Below, piece by piece: positions 1 to 9,560 of a stretch of 64,000 nucleotides of DNA. Both the position numbers and the translations under genes were made by a program. This DNA is from JAJZMY01 sp964604635. GTDB taxonomy: Archaea; Micrarchaeota; Micrarchaeia; Micrarchaeales; Micrarchaeaceae. Under the pieces are notes generated by a model. That model had not been told where the DNA came from, made no database searches, and saw only the letters and a program-made list of their open reading frames with translations. The stretch is from NCBI GenBank assembly GCA_964604635.1, contig CAZRZO010000001.1:1-64000 (forward strand), written 5' to 3'. Within the stretch, counting starts at the first letter, position 1. Each line of letters starts with the position of its first letter.

Positions 1-186
1 GGGTATTTAATTAATGATGTAATACTTACAAAAAGTGAACTTTTAGCAATGAAAGAAAATTATATAAATAAATATTACTATATTAAAATATTTGTATATA
101 TTATTGGTTTTAGATATATTAACAATTCCTACTTTTTCAGTAATTCTTCTTTCACCCTATTAAATAGTGAATCTTTAATACTTTGA
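1..186 (+). CDS. 3' end of an unidentified gene entering from the left edge
   Basis: An open plus-strand frame runs from the first base to a TGA at 184-186. Its beginning reads GYLINDVILTKSELLAMKEN, which loosely recalls the C-terminal tail of some NAD(P)-binding epimerase-like (extended SDR) proteins; that resemblance is from memory and weak. The last 58 bases overlap the end of the convergent helicase gene, so the true stop could differ if the edge is misassembled. Too little is visible to name a function. Confidence 0.3.
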   Translation, partial: GYLINDVILTKSELLAMKENYINKYYYIKIFVYIIGFRYINNSYFFSNSSFTLLNSESLIL

Positions 187-2849
187 CTTAATAATTTATC
201 AATAAATTTATCCGGATCTTTCATATATTCTACATATCTATCAAGATGTTTCTTAAATGTAGTAATCTGGATGTTTTTAGGTTGTGAATTATCTAATTCC
301 CATTCAATTTTACCAGTATTCACATTACCTTTCAATCCAATAAAACCTATTCCAATAAGAATTTGATTTTCAGCTATATTATTTTTTATAGCATAAATTC
401 TTTTATATACTGCAAGTTGTCTTCTATGGTTTGATGCATTACTATTTTTTTTATCTGTTTTATAATCTAATATAAAATATTTTTTCTTTCCATCTTCTCC
501 AATAAATTCATAAACTGCATCCAACTTAGCAACAAATTCAATATCATCATATTCTCCTATGAATATGTCACTTAGATTGATTCTTATATTTTCTTCTACA
601 GATATCTGTTTTGCATTATATTTCTTTATTATTTCATCATTTAATTTATTTATATTATAAAAATAAGGAAAATATTTTTTAGGTATACTCTTTTCATCTA
701 TTTTCTTTTTGTATAACTTTTTAGCCATTTCATGTATATTTGTTCCTATTCTAATAGCATCTGATCTATATTCTGAGATTCCTAATATATCTTCTTTTAG
801 AAAAGAAAAAATATTACTAGATCTCTCTATTTTAGTAAAAGAAAGAATTGAATGTTTGTCAAAATATGAATATATAACATCAGGAAGCCACTTTTCATAA
901 TAGGAACTAATATCTTTTGATTCTTTATACCTCTTGTTTATAAAGAGAAAATACGCTTCATCATATTTTAATGATATTGGTTCAATTTCTTCATTACTAT
1001 CTATATCATTTACTGAATCAAAACCATCAACATTATACCATTCAGTATCTTTTTTAGTAGACATTATGTAAAGGGATTTTCGCGCTCGCGTAAAAGCAAC
1101 AAAATCAACTCTAAGATTTTCCTCCTCAAGTTCCTCCTGTACATTAATCCCTTTAGTATTCTTTATTATTGAATACACTATTGCATCAATAAAACTTATT
1201 TTTTCTTGCATACCTTTTGGTACATATATAACAGTATCAAACTCTAGTCCTTTTGCTTTGTGTACTGTTGTTAATATAATTCTACTTTTTTTATTTATTG
1301 GTTCATAATTATCTTCAGTTATCTGCAAATAGTTAAAAAAATCATTTCTAGTTGGTTCTTTTACAATATCAAAAAATTCTATTATACTCTTGTACAAAGA
1401 AGAGCCACTAAAATAGTACTCTTTTCCTATAGATACTGATATTGGCAGAATATATTTAGTAAATATGTCTGGTAATTCGTTTATTGTGATTTTGTCTTTA
1501 ATATCAAAAAATACCTTTGCTATTGCCTTTGCATATTGAATCCCATCATCATTATTACTTTTTATTCGCTCTGAGATTTCAAATGCCTCTTTTAATGTTA
1601 TTCCTGAAAAAGGAGTAAATAATGCATTTATCAAGGAATTTTTATCATCATATAAAATTCCACGAATATATGAAATCATCTCTTTCTTAGCCTCATTATC
1701 TACATATCCCCCTGTTGTTGTACTATATTGTATACCTTTTACATCAAGTATTTTAGATATACTATTTATTTGGGAATTTGTTCTAGTAATTATTGCATAT
1801 GTCGAATTTGTGTTGTCATTTTGTATAAGTTTAATAAGTTTTGAAATTGCTGCTTTTATGGTGTCCTTAGATGTAGTTATTACAACTGTTGCTTCACCTC
1901 TATTGTTACTTGATAAACCAGATAATTCTTTTTCATAATCATTATCATTAGTATGTTTCAGAAAGTGATTCTTTGAATAGTCTAATATTCCTTGAAAACT
2001 CCTATAATTAATATCTAGAGTATCTTCATCCAAATTCTTAATATCCTTCATTTTTGAAAAATTTTCAAGACTACCACCTTGGAATCCAAAAATTGCTTGT
2101 TTTTTATCCCCAACTAAAAAAAGGATTTCACCAGAATTGATAGCTATTTCTGCTTCAATTTCATTTACATCTTGTAATTCATCCACAAGTACAAATTTAT
2201 AATGTTTTATTTTTTTATTTTTTTTAATAAATTCTAGTAATACATCATTAAAATCCATATATCCTCCTACTTTTTTATCTGCTTCATAATTTTTAAAAGC
2301 CATTAGAAAATATTCAAGAAATTTATTATTCTCTTCTAATGTAATGTTTGTTATATTATTATTATTGTAAACTATTTCTAATTCAGCTAATGTACCAACC
2401 ATATCTATATCTTCTGGAAGGATTCCAAAACTTTTTAGATACCTTATTGCATTTTCAGTTTTTGGTACAATGTCATTTATTATATAATCTAAAGAATAAG
2501 TAAATGCATTGGAATTTATGAAACTTTTCAAAATTGAATATCGTATCATATTATTTCCAGCTATGTTTTTTGCTTCATTAATCTCTTTAAGATATGAATA
2601 TGCATAACTATGAAAAGTATTCACTGTAATTTTATTTGTTTTAATGTTTAATTTACTCTCTTTTACTGTTTCATTAATACGTTCACGCATCTCATTAGCT
2701 GCTTTTTCTGTGAAGGTCATACAAATTATATCTTCACCTTTTACACCTTCTTTAAGCAATTCAATAACTCTCTTTGCTAAAATTGTTGTTTTTCCTGTTC
2801 CAGGATTTGCGGTTATTAAGGTATTCTTCCAATTAATCATAAGAAGCAC
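129..2849 (-). CDS. UvrD/AddA-like superfamily 1 helicase with C-terminal PD-(D/E)XK nuclease
   Basis: A 906-residue protein with superfamily 1A helicase motifs in order: Walker A PGTGKTT near residue 16, motif Ia around TFTEKAANEMRER, motif II VLVDELQDVNE near 220, motif V TTVHKAKGLEFD near 530, and motif VI VAFTRARKSLYIM near 590. The last 150 residues hold a RecB/Cas4-type nuclease core (KLDAVYEF, then FILDYKTDKK). This is the layout of AddA/RecB-like enzymes that unwind and cut DNA ends. The GTG start at 2849 (ATG at 2840 is an alternative) directly follows an in-frame stop, and the usual Q-motif before Walker A is absent, so the N-terminus is unusually short. No AddB, RecC or other partner is adjacent. 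It lies beside a 2-kb gene-poor stretch and its bases look somewhat less AT-biased than the following genes, so recent acquisition is possible but unproven. Confidence 0.85.
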   Translation of the reverse strand: MLLMINWKNTLITANPGTGKTTILAKRVIELLKEGVKGEDIICMTFTEKAANEMRERINETVKESKLNIKTNKITVNTFHSYAYSYLKEINEAKNIAGNNMIRYSILKSFINSNAFTYSLDYIINDIVPKTENAIRYLKSFGILPEDIDMVGTLAELEIVYNNNNITNITLEENNKFLEYFLMAFKNYEADKKVGGYMDFNDVLLEFIKKNKKIKHYKFVLVDELQDVNEIEAEIAINSGEILFLVGDKKQAIFGFQGGSLENFSKMKDIKNLDEDTLDINYRSFQGILDYSKNHFLKHTNDNDYEKELSGLSSNNRGEATVVITTSKDTIKAAISKLIKLIQNDNTNSTYAIITRTNSQINSISKILDVKGIQYSTTTGGYVDNEAKKEMISYIRGILYDDKNSLINALFTPFSGITLKEAFEISERIKSNNDDGIQYAKAIAKVFFDIKDKITINELPDIFTKYILPISVSIGKEYYFSGSSLYKSIIEFFDIVKEPTRNDFFNYLQITEDNYEPINKKSRIILTTVHKAKGLEFDTVIYVPKGMQEKISFIDAIVYSIIKNTKGINVQEELEEENLRVDFVAFTRARKSLYIMSTKKDTEWYNVDGFDSVNDIDSNEEIEPISLKYDEAYFLFINKRYKESKDISSYYEKWLPDVIYSYFDKHSILSFTKIERSSNIFSFLKEDILGISEYRSDAIRIGTNIHEMAKKLYKKKIDEKSIPKKYFPYFYNINKLNDEIIKKYNAKQISVEENIRINLSDIFIGEYDDIEFVAKLDAVYEFIGEDGKKKYFILDYKTDKKNSNASNHRRQLAVYKRIYAIKNNIAENQILIGIGFIGLKGNVNTGKIEWELDNSQPKNIQITTFKKHLDRYVEYMKDPDKFIDKLLSQSIKDSLFNRVKEELLKK

Positions 2850-3562
2850 ATATGTATTTTAATATCTTATATATTGAGATTATTAAATTTTATTTTGAAA
2901 TTAGAAAATTAATAATATGTGAGATAAATGAAAATCAGATATAAAGTATTAATTAAATTTTATTAACTTCATTTAATAAGTAAGTCATTTTTTAATCAAT
3001 AACATAATCTTTACTTTTATTCACAAGAAAAATATATCAGATCTTTCATTCTCAGTAAATTTTCTATGTATTATTTAGAATAATAAATTAGATGTATAAA
3101 TAATATGTAACTTGAAATATAATAATTTAATATTCTTGTTCTTTAAAACACTATATTGGTATTTTGATAAAATTACATTAATACCTTTCGAAACTAGTAA
3201 GTATGAAATTATTATTCTGTAATAAATCAACAAACAGTATATTTAAACTTTCTATTTCTTGGAAATCTAAAAATCTCATTTTATATTATCCTAATATCTT
3301 ATTTATAAATCGTTTTTTATTTTATATAAATTAATAATTCCTTATCTTTCCAATGATGAAATAACATATTAATATAGATAAAATAGAATTTTTTATTTAG
3401 AAAAATATTATTTGCAGAATATATACTCTATTGTCTTTTATTACTTATTCAATGTCTAAAGGAAATTGTATTTTAGTTAGTTAATTGGTTATTTTTAAAA
3501 GCATTTTTAGTTCAAAATTAAAAAGTAAATTTATATTTAATGTTATTGTATTAATAATAGAA
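2850..3562. other. Gene-poor interval of about 710 bases
   Basis: No frame longer than about 35 codons looks coding. The best candidate is a 33-residue minus-strand frame at 3178-3279 beginning MRFLDFQEIESLN, with no clear ribosome-binding site. I see no repeats, tRNA or hairpin-plus-T-run. The base pattern is less strand-structured than in neighbouring genes, as expected for decayed DNA. Confidence 0.4.
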
Positions 3563-3796
3563 TTATTCGCTTCTATCTGTTTTAGTACCTAATATTTTAG
3601 GATCAGATAAAATCTCTTCTTTATACAATCTAATACTATCATTAATCTGTTCTGGTGTTGGTTCATTATCAAAATAAAATATATGAGTTTTCTTTGCTTT
3701 TGATAAAAAATTAGGGCGTTTATCTAAATTTATAATAATTTTATATTTACCTTTATAATTTTTTTTACTTCCTTTTTCAAAGATTTTTCTATTCAT
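3563..3796 (-). CDS. Small hypothetical protein, basic N-terminus
   Basis: A 77-residue frame that stands alone in a gene-poor stretch. The N-terminal half is strongly basic (MNRKIFEKGSKKNYKGKYK), followed by a hydrophobic beta-like segment (IIINL), a second one (THIFYFDNEP) and an acidic helical tail (TPEQINDSIRLYKEEIL). The amino-acid composition is that of a real soluble protein. I do not recognise the family. With empty DNA on both sides and a helicase/nuclease as its nearest same-strand neighbour, it could be a remnant of a mobile or acquired segment; that is inference only. Confidence 0.45.
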   Translation of the reverse strand: MNRKIFEKGSKKNYKGKYKIIINLDKRPNFLSKAKKTHIFYFDNEPTPEQINDSIRLYKEEILSDPKILGTKTDRSE

Positions 3797-4897
3797 TGAT
3801 CTATTTATTCTTTTTATAATTTAACAAATGTTGTTTTTATTATAATTTATTTTCCTTCTGCTTTAATTTATCTTGCTTTTATTCTGATGTGTGTTACTCT
3901 TCTTTTAATCTGTATTGCCTAAAGTATCCTATAAGAGCATACTATTTCTTTACACTCTTAAATTCCATATATAATCCAGTTATATTTTCTATTACTATAT
4001 ACTTTTTATCAGTTATCATTTTTATGACTTTTGAAACTTAATCTATAAGTTTATAATAGTTAAATATAAATATAAAACAGATATAAAAACAGCTTTATGA
4101 ACGATACACTTTATAAAGAATTCATATTTGGAACATATTACAACCTATTCTGCACTCTTTCTTTTACTTTTTGATAGTAATAAAGATACATAATTAATAG
4201 ATTTTCTAGTAAGTCTTTACATCTTTTACATAGAATATTCCTTTTTTATTCTATAGATTTCTTAAACTTTATTTTTTGCTTTCTTTCTAATTTATCTACA
4301 TTATCTTTAATGTTATCACAATTCATTTGATTTATTCTATAAATATGAAATCTTAGTATACTATATTTTATATTTTTAGTTGCTTTTTTGCTATTAGGTC
4401 ATTTATTTCTAATATTATTATAGTACTATTTATAAAAATAGCTAATGAAAAATCTCTGATAATTTTATTAAAAAATTTTTAATTGTTTTAATTTTTTGTT
4501 TTTCATTTTATATAAAGTTCATTAATTAATCTTTCATAAATACTACTACAAAACACTGTAATATTATTAATTTGCTTTATAGATCAATGAAAAAATCATT
4601 ACTAAAATTGATTTTATAATCTTTTAAATTTCCATAATCTTAATAAATTTAATATTATTAATATCTATCAGATATCTGGTTTATCTTTATTAATTTTAGA
4701 TAAAAATATTATAAAATAAAATCATATCTAATTATTTTTTTCTTCTATTTTAATTTAACTAACAAATTTACTATTTATCAAAATTTTATTTATATAATGG
4801 AATATTATTTAAATTAATTTAAATAAAAATAATTTAATAGGATAATAGAAACATATAAATATGAGGTATGTTTTATATTTAATTTATTGGTGAGAAT
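3797..4897. other. Gene-poor interval of about 1.1 kb
   Basis: No intact gene is visible. A minus-strand frame at 4138-4326 (listed separately) looks like a broken small gene. The last 100 bases contain likely promoter elements for the next gene. There are no tRNA-like folds, CRISPR-type repeats or long inverted repeats that I can see. Together with 2850-3562 this is by far the longest non-coding stretch in an otherwise densely packed window. Confidence 0.45.
4138..4326 (-). pseudogene. Possible small broken gene with one in-frame stop
   Basis: Read on the minus strand from an ATG at 4326, the frame gives MNCDNIKDNVDKLERKQKIK and so on, meets TAA at 4246-4248 after 26 codons, then continues in the same frame for 35 more codons containing a CKRC pair and a charged helical tail before a second stop. 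The continuation has protein-like composition, which is why it is recorded. It may equally be chance; no family is recognised. Confidence 0.18.
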
Positions 4898-5215
4898 ATG
4901 GAAAAAATTAAAAACAACAAAGAAAGCATATATGAATATAAAAAAGTAGAAAATGAAAAAGTATTAAAAACAAACTATTTTTACATTAAAAAAAGAGAAA
5001 TACTTGTTGGTGATTATAGCAAACATGATAGACTCATTATTTTAGATATTTTAAGCAAAAAATTAAACCATGAAAAGAAAGTAGTATTTATGAACAAAGC
5101 AACATATAATAAAATACAAAAAAGCTTTGACAACACTAATAATCCAATATGTGTATCAAGTGGCGAAGCTCATTATTATGAAAAAAATGCAAATGGAGAA
5201 TGGATTGCAAAATAA
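4898..5215 (+). CDS. Hypothetical protein, 105 residues
   Basis: A compact soluble protein rich in Lys, Glu and Asn, preceded by a good ribosome-binding site (GTGAG, three bases before the ATG). It shows a mixed alpha/beta pattern: basic N-terminus, a strand around YFYIKKREILVGDY, a helix around LIILDILSKKL, a strand KKVVFM, and a C-terminal segment SGEAHYYEKNANGEW. There is one Cys and no membrane segment. It converges on the DNA glycosylase gene with only 5 bases between stops. I do not recognise the family. Confidence 0.65.
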   Translation: MEKIKNNKESIYEYKKVENEKVLKTNYFYIKKREILVGDYSKHDRLIILDILSKKLNHEKKVVFMNKATYNKIQKSFDNTNNPICVSSGEAHYYEKNANGEWIAK

Positions 5216-5220
5216 TATTA

Positions 5221-5883
5221 TTAATTAATAATTTTTTTGCAAATATTAGTTAAAGGACAATTAATACATAGTGGATTTAGTTTACAATAATTTTTTCCAA
5301 GCTCTACAAATTGAGCATGGAAATCTTTATATAAAACTAAATTATTTTTAATATTCCTTTCAAAATATTCTTGAAGATCATTATATTTTATATTTTTATT
5401 AATATTAAAAAGTCTGTGCATTATTCTTTTTGTATACGCATCAATTACAAATTTAGTTTTTTCAGCAGCATATAAAATAATTGAATCAGCTGTTTCATCT
5501 CCAATACCTTTTAAAGACAATAATATTTTTCTAAGTTCTTGTTTATCTAAATTAAACAAATTATCTAATGATTTATAATTTTTTTCAATAAATTGAAATA
5601 TATTTTTTATGTACTTTGCTTTTTGTTTATAAAATCCAACTTCTTTTATCATTTCTCCAAAATCTTCTAAATTACAATTTACAATATAATTAAAAGTTAA
5701 TGAATTATTATTTTTTAGTTTAATAATTGCTTTTTCAACATTTTTCCAAGTTGTTTGTTGCGTTAATATTGCACCAATAACTACTTCTAATTTTGTATCA
5801 CCTGGCCACCAATTGAGAAAACCAAAATTAGATTTTAATTTATTATAAATATAATCAAGGTCTATTTCTTCTTTATCTCTCAT
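5221..5883 (-). CDS. HhH-GPD DNA glycosylase, MagIII/EndoIII-like with 4Fe-4S cluster
   Basis: A 220-residue base-excision repair glycosylase. The N-terminal NWWPGDTKLEVVIGAILTQQ block is typical of the MagIII-like branch of the endonuclease III superfamily (3-methyladenine glycosylases of the Helicobacter MagIII type). The helix-hairpin-helix LKGIGDETADS occupies about residues 124-134 and the catalytic Asp lies in FVIDAYTKR. The lysine that gives true endonuclease III its lyase activity is replaced by Glu (GDETA instead of GRKTA), so a monofunctional glycosylase is expected. Four C-terminal cysteines spaced C-x5-C-x2-C-x5-C should bind an iron-sulfur cluster. Substrate preference cannot be read from sequence. 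The gene is transcribed alone. Confidence 0.85.
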   Translation of the reverse strand: MRDKEEIDLDYIYNKLKSNFGFLNWWPGDTKLEVVIGAILTQQTTWKNVEKAIIKLKNNNSLTFNYIVNCNLEDFGEMIKEVGFYKQKAKYIKNIFQFIEKNYKSLDNLFNLDKQELRKILLSLKGIGDETADSIILYAAEKTKFVIDAYTKRIMHRLFNINKNIKYNDLQEYFERNIKNNLVLYKDFHAQFVELGKNYCKLNPLCINCPLTNICKKIIN

Positions 5884-6106
5884 TTAATCCAAAAATTAAT
5901 TTATTGTATATCTATTAGTTTACTTAATAATTACTTAATAAATATAAAAGAAATGATATTATTACTTAAAATTATATTATAACATAATAAATAAAATCAA
6001 ACAAATTAAAAACAAAAAACACAAAAAAATATTTATCCATAATCTTATTAAATCTTTATATAGAATAAATAATTTAATAAATAAAAATAATATTATTTGA
6101 TGTTTT

Positions 6107-6730
6107 ATGGTTTTAGTTGATTATAAAGAGGGTAAAAAACTTTTAAGTAAATATAAAATAAATTCAATTGAAAGTAAATATTTAGAAAATTTTAATGATT
6201 TACTTAAATTCTCTAATTCTTTAGATAATAGTAATATTGTTTTAAAAGCTATTTCTCAAAATCCTATTGCATTGCATAAATCAAAGCAAGGTCTTGTTGA
6301 ACTTGATCTTAGAACAGAGCAAGAATTAAAACAAGCATATGAAAGATTAACAAAAAAAGCAGAAAAATTCAAGCCTTATAAAATTCTTGCACAGAAAATG
6401 ATTAAGGGAATTGAAATTATTGTTGGTGGTAAAATAGATCCGCAATTTGGAAAAGTAATATTAATTGGACTTGGTGGAATATACGTTGAAATATTAAAAG
6501 ATTTTCAATTACGTGTCTGTCCTATTGATAATAAAAATGCAAATGATATGATAGAAAACTTAAAATCAAAACAAATAATTTTAAGCAATATTAAAAAACA
6601 AGATATTATTGAATTATTAATTAATGCATCAAAATTATTTACTGAAAATAATATTCAAGAATTAGATTTAAATCCAATTATAATCCATAATAATAAATTA
6701 GAAGCAGTTGACATTAGAATTTTAAAATAA
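6107..6730 (+). CDS. ADP-forming acyl-CoA synthetase, beta (ATP-grasp) subunit
   Basis: A 207-residue ATP-grasp subunit that pairs with the next gene to form the archaeal ADP-forming acetyl-CoA synthetase (acyl-CoA + ADP + Pi to acid + CoA + ATP). It starts with the usual EGKKLLSKYKI element and shows the ATP-grasp strands around KMIKGIEIIVGGKIDP and VILIGLGGIYVE, plus the metal-binding ELDLNPI near residue 187. Archaeal beta subunits are about 230 residues, so this one is compact. A TATA-like element (TTTATATA, about 6055) lies some 50 bases upstream. The alpha subunit follows after 39 bases, so the two are probably co-transcribed. This enzyme makes ATP by substrate-level phosphorylation in sugar- and amino-acid-fermenting archaea. 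Confidence 0.85.
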   Translation: MVLVDYKEGKKLLSKYKINSIESKYLENFNDLLKFSNSLDNSNIVLKAISQNPIALHKSKQGLVELDLRTEQELKQAYERLTKKAEKFKPYKILAQKMIKGIEIIVGGKIDPQFGKVILIGLGGIYVEILKDFQLRVCPIDNKNANDMIENLKSKQIILSNIKKQDIIELLINASKLFTENNIQELDLNPIIIHNNKLEAVDIRILK

Positions 6731-6769
6731 ATAAAGTATATGAATTAATAAAAAATAAATGGCAAAAAG

Positions 6770-8179
6770 ATGACAAATAAAAAAGAAGAAATAAAATATT
6801 ACGATTTAAAATCAATAGTTCAACCAAAAAGCGTTGCAATAGTAGGTGTATCATATAATGCAGATAAAGTTGGACATATAATACTTAGAAATTATATTCA
6901 TAGTAAATTTGCTGGAAAAATATATCCAGTAAATGTTAATGCAGAAAAAGATTTACTTGGTTTAAAAGTTTATAAAAGTATTTCAGACATAAAACAAAAA
7001 ATTGATTTAGTTGTTATTGCAACACCAGCAGCAACAGTTCCAAAAATAATTGAACAATGTGGTAAAGCACATGTAAAAGGAATTGTTATTATTAGTAGTG
7101 GATTTGCAGAAATTGGTAATATTGATTTACAACAACAATTAATTAAAAATGCAAAAAAATATAATTTAGCAGTTATAGGACCTAATTGCTTAGGTATTAT
7201 GGATCTTAGATCAAGAACAGATACAATGTATTTACCTTCTTTTAAATTAGATAAACCAATAATAGGTAATGTTGGATTTATATCACAAAGTGGTGCAATA
7301 GGTACTGTTGTTTTAGATTTAATAGACCATGAAGGATTTGGATTATCTTGTTTTATTTCATATGGAAATGCTGATATTGTTGATGAGAGTGATATATTAA
7401 ATTATCTTGTTAAAGATGAGGAAACAAAATTAATTATTTTTTATTTAGAAGGAGTTAAAGATGGAAAAAGATTTATTGAAACAGCAAAAAAACTTGCACT
7501 TAAAAAACCAATTATAATAATAAAAGCAGGTATTACTAATCAGGGTGCTATTGCTGCTCATTCACATACTGCATCACTTGCTGGAAATAGTGAAGTATAT
7601 AATGCAATATTTAAACAATTTGGATTTATAATTGCTGAAGATTTATATGATTTATTATATTTTGCTAAAATTTTTGAAACAGAACCATTATGTACAAAAA
7701 ATAAAATTGGTATTATAACTGATGGTGGTGGTGCTGGAGTTTTAGTAACAGATGCTATTTATAAAAATGGTATGGAATTAGCAACATTAACAAAAGAATC
7801 AATGCAAAAATTAAGAAAAGTAATGCCAAGTATTGTAAATATTACAATGCCACTTGATATTGGTGGTGATGCAGATAGAAATAGATATGCAGATGCAATA
7901 AATGTTGTTGTAAATGATCCAAATGTTGATATTATTATTATAATTGTATTATTTCAAACACCTGGAGCTGATTCAGCAGTTGTTTCAGAAATAATTAATA
8001 TTAAAAATAAAATAAATAAACCATTAATTGTTATAGCTATTGGAGGTACATATACATTGTCACATAGAAAAACACTTGAAAATTCAAATATACCTGTTTA
8101 TGATTCTCCAATGGCTGCAGCAAGATCATTAAAAGCATTAATTGATTATTCAAAAGCAAAACAAAACAATACTAAATAA
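6770..8179 (+). CDS. ADP-forming acyl-CoA synthetase, alpha (CoA-binding/ligase) subunit
   Basis: A 469-residue protein with an N-terminal Rossmann CoA-binding domain (SVAIVGVSYNADKVGHII; VDLVVIATPAATVPKII), a succinyl-CoA-ligase-like domain (VGFISQSGAIGTVVLDL) and the conserved phosphohistidine segment AAHSHTASLAGNSEVYNAI near residue 260, whose central His carries phosphate between the two subunits. A flavodoxin-like C-terminal domain (GIITDGGGAGVLVTDAI; PLDIGGDA) completes the fold. Length and layout match separate alpha subunits rather than the fused form. It lies between the beta subunit and an aminotransferase, consistent with an amino-acid degradation route in which a 2-oxoacid becomes an acyl-CoA and then yields ATP. 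The oxidoreductase that would make the acyl-CoA is not in this window. Confidence 0.88.
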   Translation: MTNKKEEIKYYDLKSIVQPKSVAIVGVSYNADKVGHIILRNYIHSKFAGKIYPVNVNAEKDLLGLKVYKSISDIKQKIDLVVIATPAATVPKIIEQCGKAHVKGIVIISSGFAEIGNIDLQQQLIKNAKKYNLAVIGPNCLGIMDLRSRTDTMYLPSFKLDKPIIGNVGFISQSGAIGTVVLDLIDHEGFGLSCFISYGNADIVDESDILNYLVKDEETKLIIFYLEGVKDGKRFIETAKKLALKKPIIIIKAGITNQGAIAAHSHTASLAGNSEVYNAIFKQFGFIIAEDLYDLLYFAKIFETEPLCTKNKIGIITDGGGAGVLVTDAIYKNGMELATLTKESMQKLRKVMPSIVNITMPLDIGGDADRNRYADAINVVVNDPNVDIIIIIVLFQTPGADSAVVSEIINIKNKINKPLIVIAIGGTYTLSHRKTLENSNIPVYDSPMAAARSLKALIDYSKAKQNNTK

Positions 8180-8186
8180 AGAGTAT

Positions 8187-9503
8187 ATGAAACAAAAAAT
8201 AAAGATTACAAAAAATATTAGAAATATCATTAAACGAGATAAAGAAATATTTTTAACAACAACTAGATCACCTTATCCTTTTATAGTAGATCATGGAAAT
8301 AATGATATTGTTTTTGATATTAATAATAATAAATTTATTGATTTTTCAACTTTTATAAGTGTATATAATTTTGGGATAAATAATAAATTAATAGCAAATG
8401 CAATAAAAGATCAAACAAATAAATTAGTACATTCTGCATTTACTGATTTTTATTCAGAATTGCCAATTAAATTTGGAGAAACATTATTAAAATTTTTTCC
8501 AAAGGATTTTGGAAAAATATTTCTTTCAAACTCAGGTACAGAAGCAAATGAAGCAGCAATTAAATTTGCAAAAATATTCAGTAATAATCAATATATGATT
8601 TCTTTTTATAATTCATTTCATGGAAGAAGTCAAGGTTCTTTATCATTAACATCTTCAAAACTAATTCAAAGGGAACATTTTGGACCTTTTTTAAATTCAA
8701 TTCATGTTCCTTATCCTTATTGTTACAGATGTCCTTTTAAACAAACAGATTCAGAAACATGTGGATTTGCATGTATTGATTATATTAAAAAATATGCACT
8801 ATCAAAAGAAGTGTCAGGAAAAGAAGTTGCTGGCTTTTTTATTGAACCAATACAAGGTGAAGGTGGATATGTTGTTCCACCAAAAGATTATTTTAAAGAA
8901 TTAAAAAAATTATTAGACAAAGAACAAATTATGTTAATTGATGATGAAATACAAGCAGGAGTAATGAGAACAGGTAAATTTCTTGCATTAGATAATTTTA
9001 ATATAAATGCGGATATTTACACATTTGGAAAATCAATTGGGGGTGGAATACCAATAGGAGTAACAGTTGTTAGAAAAAACAAAAATATTCCAAGTGGATC
9101 TCATGCAAATACTTTTGGGGGAAATTCAATTGCAATGGCAGGAGGAAATGCATTATTAAATCATATTTATAAAAATAAAATAAATATTGAAAATGAAATA
9201 AAAGAAAAATCTAAAATAATTTTAAATAGATTAAATGAAATAAAAGAAAAATATGAGATAGTTGGAGATGTAAGAGGCATTGGTTTAATGATTGGTATTG
9301 AATTTGTTAAATCAAAGAAAACAAAACAACCAGCTATTGATAAAAGAAATGAAATTGTAAAGCAAGCATTTTATAAAGGATTAATTTTATTGGGATGTGG
9401 TGAATCATCAATAAGATTAATACCTGCAATAACAATTCAAAAATATAATATTGAAAAAGCACTTAATATTTTTGAACAATTAATAAAAAATGCAAATAAA
9501 TAA
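8187..9503 (+). CDS. Class III PLP-dependent aminotransferase
   Basis: A 438-residue fold-type I aminotransferase of the 4-aminobutyrate/ornithine group. The pyridine-nitrogen Asp is in LIDDEIQAGVMRTG, the Schiff-base Lys in FGKSIGGGIPIG, and the phosphate-binding turn is SNSGTEANEAAIKFA. A Cys-rich insert (CYRCPFKQ, then CGFAC) is typical of archaeal members, some of which act as amino-acid racemases. I chose the ATG at 8187, seven bases after the preceding stop; an upstream ATG at 8142 would overlap the synthetase by 38 bases and add a non-conserved leader. Close coupling to the acyl-CoA synthetase suggests amino-acid catabolism. Aminotransferase versus racemase activity and the substrate cannot be settled from sequence. 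Confidence 0.85.
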   Translation: MKQKIKITKNIRNIIKRDKEIFLTTTRSPYPFIVDHGNNDIVFDINNNKFIDFSTFISVYNFGINNKLIANAIKDQTNKLVHSAFTDFYSELPIKFGETLLKFFPKDFGKIFLSNSGTEANEAAIKFAKIFSNNQYMISFYNSFHGRSQGSLSLTSSKLIQREHFGPFLNSIHVPYPYCYRCPFKQTDSETCGFACIDYIKKYALSKEVSGKEVAGFFIEPIQGEGGYVVPPKDYFKELKKLLDKEQIMLIDDEIQAGVMRTGKFLALDNFNINADIYTFGKSIGGGIPIGVTVVRKNKNIPSGSHANTFGGNSIAMAGGNALLNHIYKNKINIENEIKEKSKIILNRLNEIKEKYEIVGDVRGIGLMIGIEFVKSKKTKQPAIDKRNEIVKQAFYKGLILLGCGESSIRLIPAITIQKYNIEKALNIFEQLIKNANK

Positions 9504-9560
9504 ATTATTAGCTAATTTTATCACTATAAATATATTTTAAATTAATAAAAATTGAAGTAT

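Noticed and set aside
2850..4897. CRISPR array or replication origin in the gene-poor region
   Set aside because: No regularly spaced repeats, origin-type repeats or adjacent Cas or Orc1/Cdc6 genes are visible.
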